Positions 8,471 to 10,000 of a stretch of 10,000 nt of DNA are shown here, piece by piece. The notes below the pieces were generated by a model, which was not told where the DNA came from, did not search any database, and was given only the letters and a program-made list of their open reading frames with translations. Positions within the stretch are counted from its first letter, which is position 1, and every line of letters begins with the position of its first letter. Position numbers and translations under genes: made by a program. The stretch is taken from assembly GCA_963170055.1 (NCBI GenBank), contig CAUJGJ010000040.1, positions 3,222,701 to 3,232,700 of the forward strand, written 5' to 3'. The stretch comes from Halisarca cf. caerulea. Its lineage: Eukaryota; Porifera; Demospongiae; Chondrillida; Halisarcidae.

Positions 8471-8884
8471 TGATGCAACGTCATGTATGTATCATTAATG
8501 TGCAGTTGCAATATTTGACTTTGCATACACCTTCCACATGCTTCATTGCCTCTCATTGTCATTTCACTCATTCAAGCTTTTCGTGGCCACAGGAGCCCCT
8601 TCATCTTGCATGGACACTAACACAATGATGTGGGCATATAGGGGCAGTCCTCTCTCAAGTCCAAGATGATGGCATCCTGAGAACGATGTGAGCTAGCTGA
8701 GTCCTTAACAAAGCTGAAAGGTGATACTGTGTGACCCAAAAAGGTTCCCCACAGTCTCAAGTTTTTTCATATATAAACCACAAAACATCACCTTACAGCC
8801 TGCATGAAACCTAACACCTATTGGGAGTCGACCACATATGCAGTTGTGATAAGTATGGTTATAGAAGGGAGTGCTCACAGATGC
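8471..8884. other. Non-coding spacer between the relic and the AT tract
   Basis: No further match to the gene at 9128 was visible after about 8470, and no open frame or RNA was recognised. The sequence is mixed composition with many stops in all frames. It may be the rest of the duplicated segment after decay, for example old intron or promoter sequence, but this is not shown. Confidence 0.4.
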
Positions 8885-8905
8885 ATATATATATATATAT
8901 ATATA

Positions 8906-8961
<56 letters not shown>
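8885..8961. repeat. (AT)n microsatellite
   Basis: About 77 bp of alternating AT, interrupted once by tgca near 8906. It is fully self-complementary and would cruciform or slip readily. The Tyr-Ile repeats it generates in an open frame at 8821-9009 are not a protein. Confidence 0.97.
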
Positions 8962-8962
<1 letters not shown>

Positions 8963-9127
8963 CTTCTATACAATGCTTTACTAGTGTTAATTTCACACTC
9001 ACATTTTGACAGTGACAACTCCATTAATTACATAGCACCCACTCCGTTGCCAAGGTAGCTGTTGCGGTGGATAAAACAGCAATACCCTAGCTCGCAGGAG
9101 CGTCCTTCTTGACGTGTTCCCCTCAAG

Positions 9128-10000
9128 ATGTATGGCCGTTACAAGTTTGCTACAGTATCTGTATTATTTCTAATCATGATTATAGGTCTGGCCATTTTTC
9201 ACAAAATTTATTCTCGGAGTAAAGTTGACACCTTAGGAGCTGGTCTTCAATTGCCAACTAGATGCCCACCTCCACAGACTGTCACAGTAATTGTTCCACT
9301 CCCAAGTACATGTTCACCTCCAGAGGCTGTGAATGTAACTGTTCCACACCTAGGTACATGCCCTTCGCCAGAGACTGTCACAGTTACTGTAACTGCTCCA
9401 TTGCCAGATAAATGCCCGCCTCAAGAGACTGTGATGATTCCCTTCAGTGCCCGTAACCCAACAGTGGTATCCATGAACAAGGGAATGAAGAAATGTGACG
9501 AAAGCTTGAGCAAACGAATGATTAATTCTCAATCATACTCCAACAAGGAATTCTGCTGTAAGTATGCACAGAACAAGTCACTGCCAGAATTGTGTGGAGT
9601 GGTGAATGAAACTACATTGGGAAACAGAAGCATATCTAGTCCAGCATGCAGTTGTATAGACTTCATGGCCTGTAAAACCGTTGCGCTGACAGGGATATCA
9701 TCAATCGGACCACTACAATGAGGTACAGGATGCAATAGCCTCTGTTCAAAACTTCCACCCAAACATGAAAATATTGGTGTATGACCTGGGCCTAAAGCCC
9801 TGTGAAGTAAATCATCTCAGCAGCTTACACAATGTTGAGGTGATCACTTTCCCATTTAAACTTTACCCTGAATATGTTCGCCATTTGCAAAGCTATGCAT
9901 GGAAAATTTTTGGAATTCATGCAATTTTGCAAAAACATGAGATTGTATTTTGGATGGATGCAAGTGTACGTCTGTACAGGCCAGTAACAGACAAGGTTCT
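9128..10000 (+). CDS. Type II membrane glycosyltransferase-like protein, 3' truncated by window, one frame break
   Basis: The ATG at 9128 starts a short basic tail and one membrane anchor (residues about 8-25, VSVLFLIMIIGLAIF), typical of Golgi type II enzymes. A Pro/Thr/Val stem with four Cys-centred repeats follows (residues 42-104), then a Cys-rich segment with sequons at Asn149, 160 and 166, ending KTVALTG. That frame stops at TGA 9719. The next frame is open from 9690 to the window end and carries the domain start: HYNEVQD, ILVYDLGLKPC, YPEYVRHLQSYAWKI and WMDASVR (Asp at 9957-9959). These resemble the DUF1647-type putative glycosyltransferases of invertebrates, a family recalled from motif style and not searched. 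The overlap 9690-9718 has no plausible intron, so a one-base insertion, a true pseudogene, or a sequence error is likely. A decayed relative of its 5' end lies at 8274-8470. Confidence 0.65.
9251..9430 (+). repeat. Tandem coding repeat in the stem region (48-54 bp units)
   Basis: Four units are centred on cysteine codons at 9263, 9311, 9359 and 9413, giving spacings of 48, 48 and 54 bases. Each reads roughly L-P-x-x-C-x-P-P-x-x-T-V-x-V-x-V-P. DNA similarity is also visible (for example gactgtcacagt twice), so it arose by tandem duplication. It sits between membrane anchor and catalytic domain, where it would act as a spacer, possibly with disulphides between units. Confidence 0.85.

Noticed and set aside
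8821..9009. Tyr-Ile-rich small protein
   Set aside because: It is a translation of the (AT)n microsatellite and has no other support.
9672..9692. A very short intron (gt...ag) that might explain the frame change near 9700
   Set aside because: It would be 21 bases, too short to splice and a multiple of three, so it would not change the frame.

Overview
This window looks like nuclear DNA from an animal, most plausibly a marine invertebrate such as a sponge. It is AT-rich, sparsely coding, and has a GT-AG intron, long dinucleotide microsatellites and a piggyBac-type transposon. The sponge suggestion is an inference from gene style only; no species-diagnostic sequence was recognised. There are no operons, bacterial ribosome-binding sites, rRNA, tRNA or CRISPR arrays.

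Layout. Positions 1-1990 are AT-rich non-coding sequence with only weak repeats. Positions 2035-4049 hold the one complete gene: two exons joined in phase 0 around a 512-bp intron that is mostly a (CA)n tract. They encode a predicted 500-residue membrane protein with a signal peptide, a glycosylatable ectodomain with four cysteines and a seven-helix C-terminal half. I do not recognise its family. Positions 4050-5738 are non-coding but contain a striking inverted repeat (two 74-bp arms with 3 mismatches, 25-bp spacer, 4642-4814) followed by a second small hairpin.

Positions 5739-8239 are an end-to-end piggyBac element. It has TTAA on both sides, matching terminal repeats, a near-identical 23-bp subterminal inverted repeat and an internal transposase gene on the + strand. 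The transposase has several frameshifts and stops, yet keeps the catalytic aspartates and the C-terminal Cys/His-rich domain. The copy is therefore dead in cis but structurally fresh.

Immediately to its right (about 8274-8470) lies a decayed copy of the start of the gene that follows. That gene (9128 to beyond the window end) encodes a type II membrane protein with a short tandem-repeat stem and the beginning of a glycosyltransferase-like domain resembling the DUF1647 group. A one-base frame change interrupts it near 9690-9718. A long (AT)n tract (8885-8961) separates the decayed copy from the gene.

The two host genes are not obviously related in function. One is a candidate surface receptor-like or transport-like protein and the other a candidate Golgi enzyme. 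The strongest observations are the well-delimited piggyBac copy, the 74-bp inverted repeat, the unrecognised seven-helix protein, and the tandem gene/relic pair of the glycosyltransferase-like gene.
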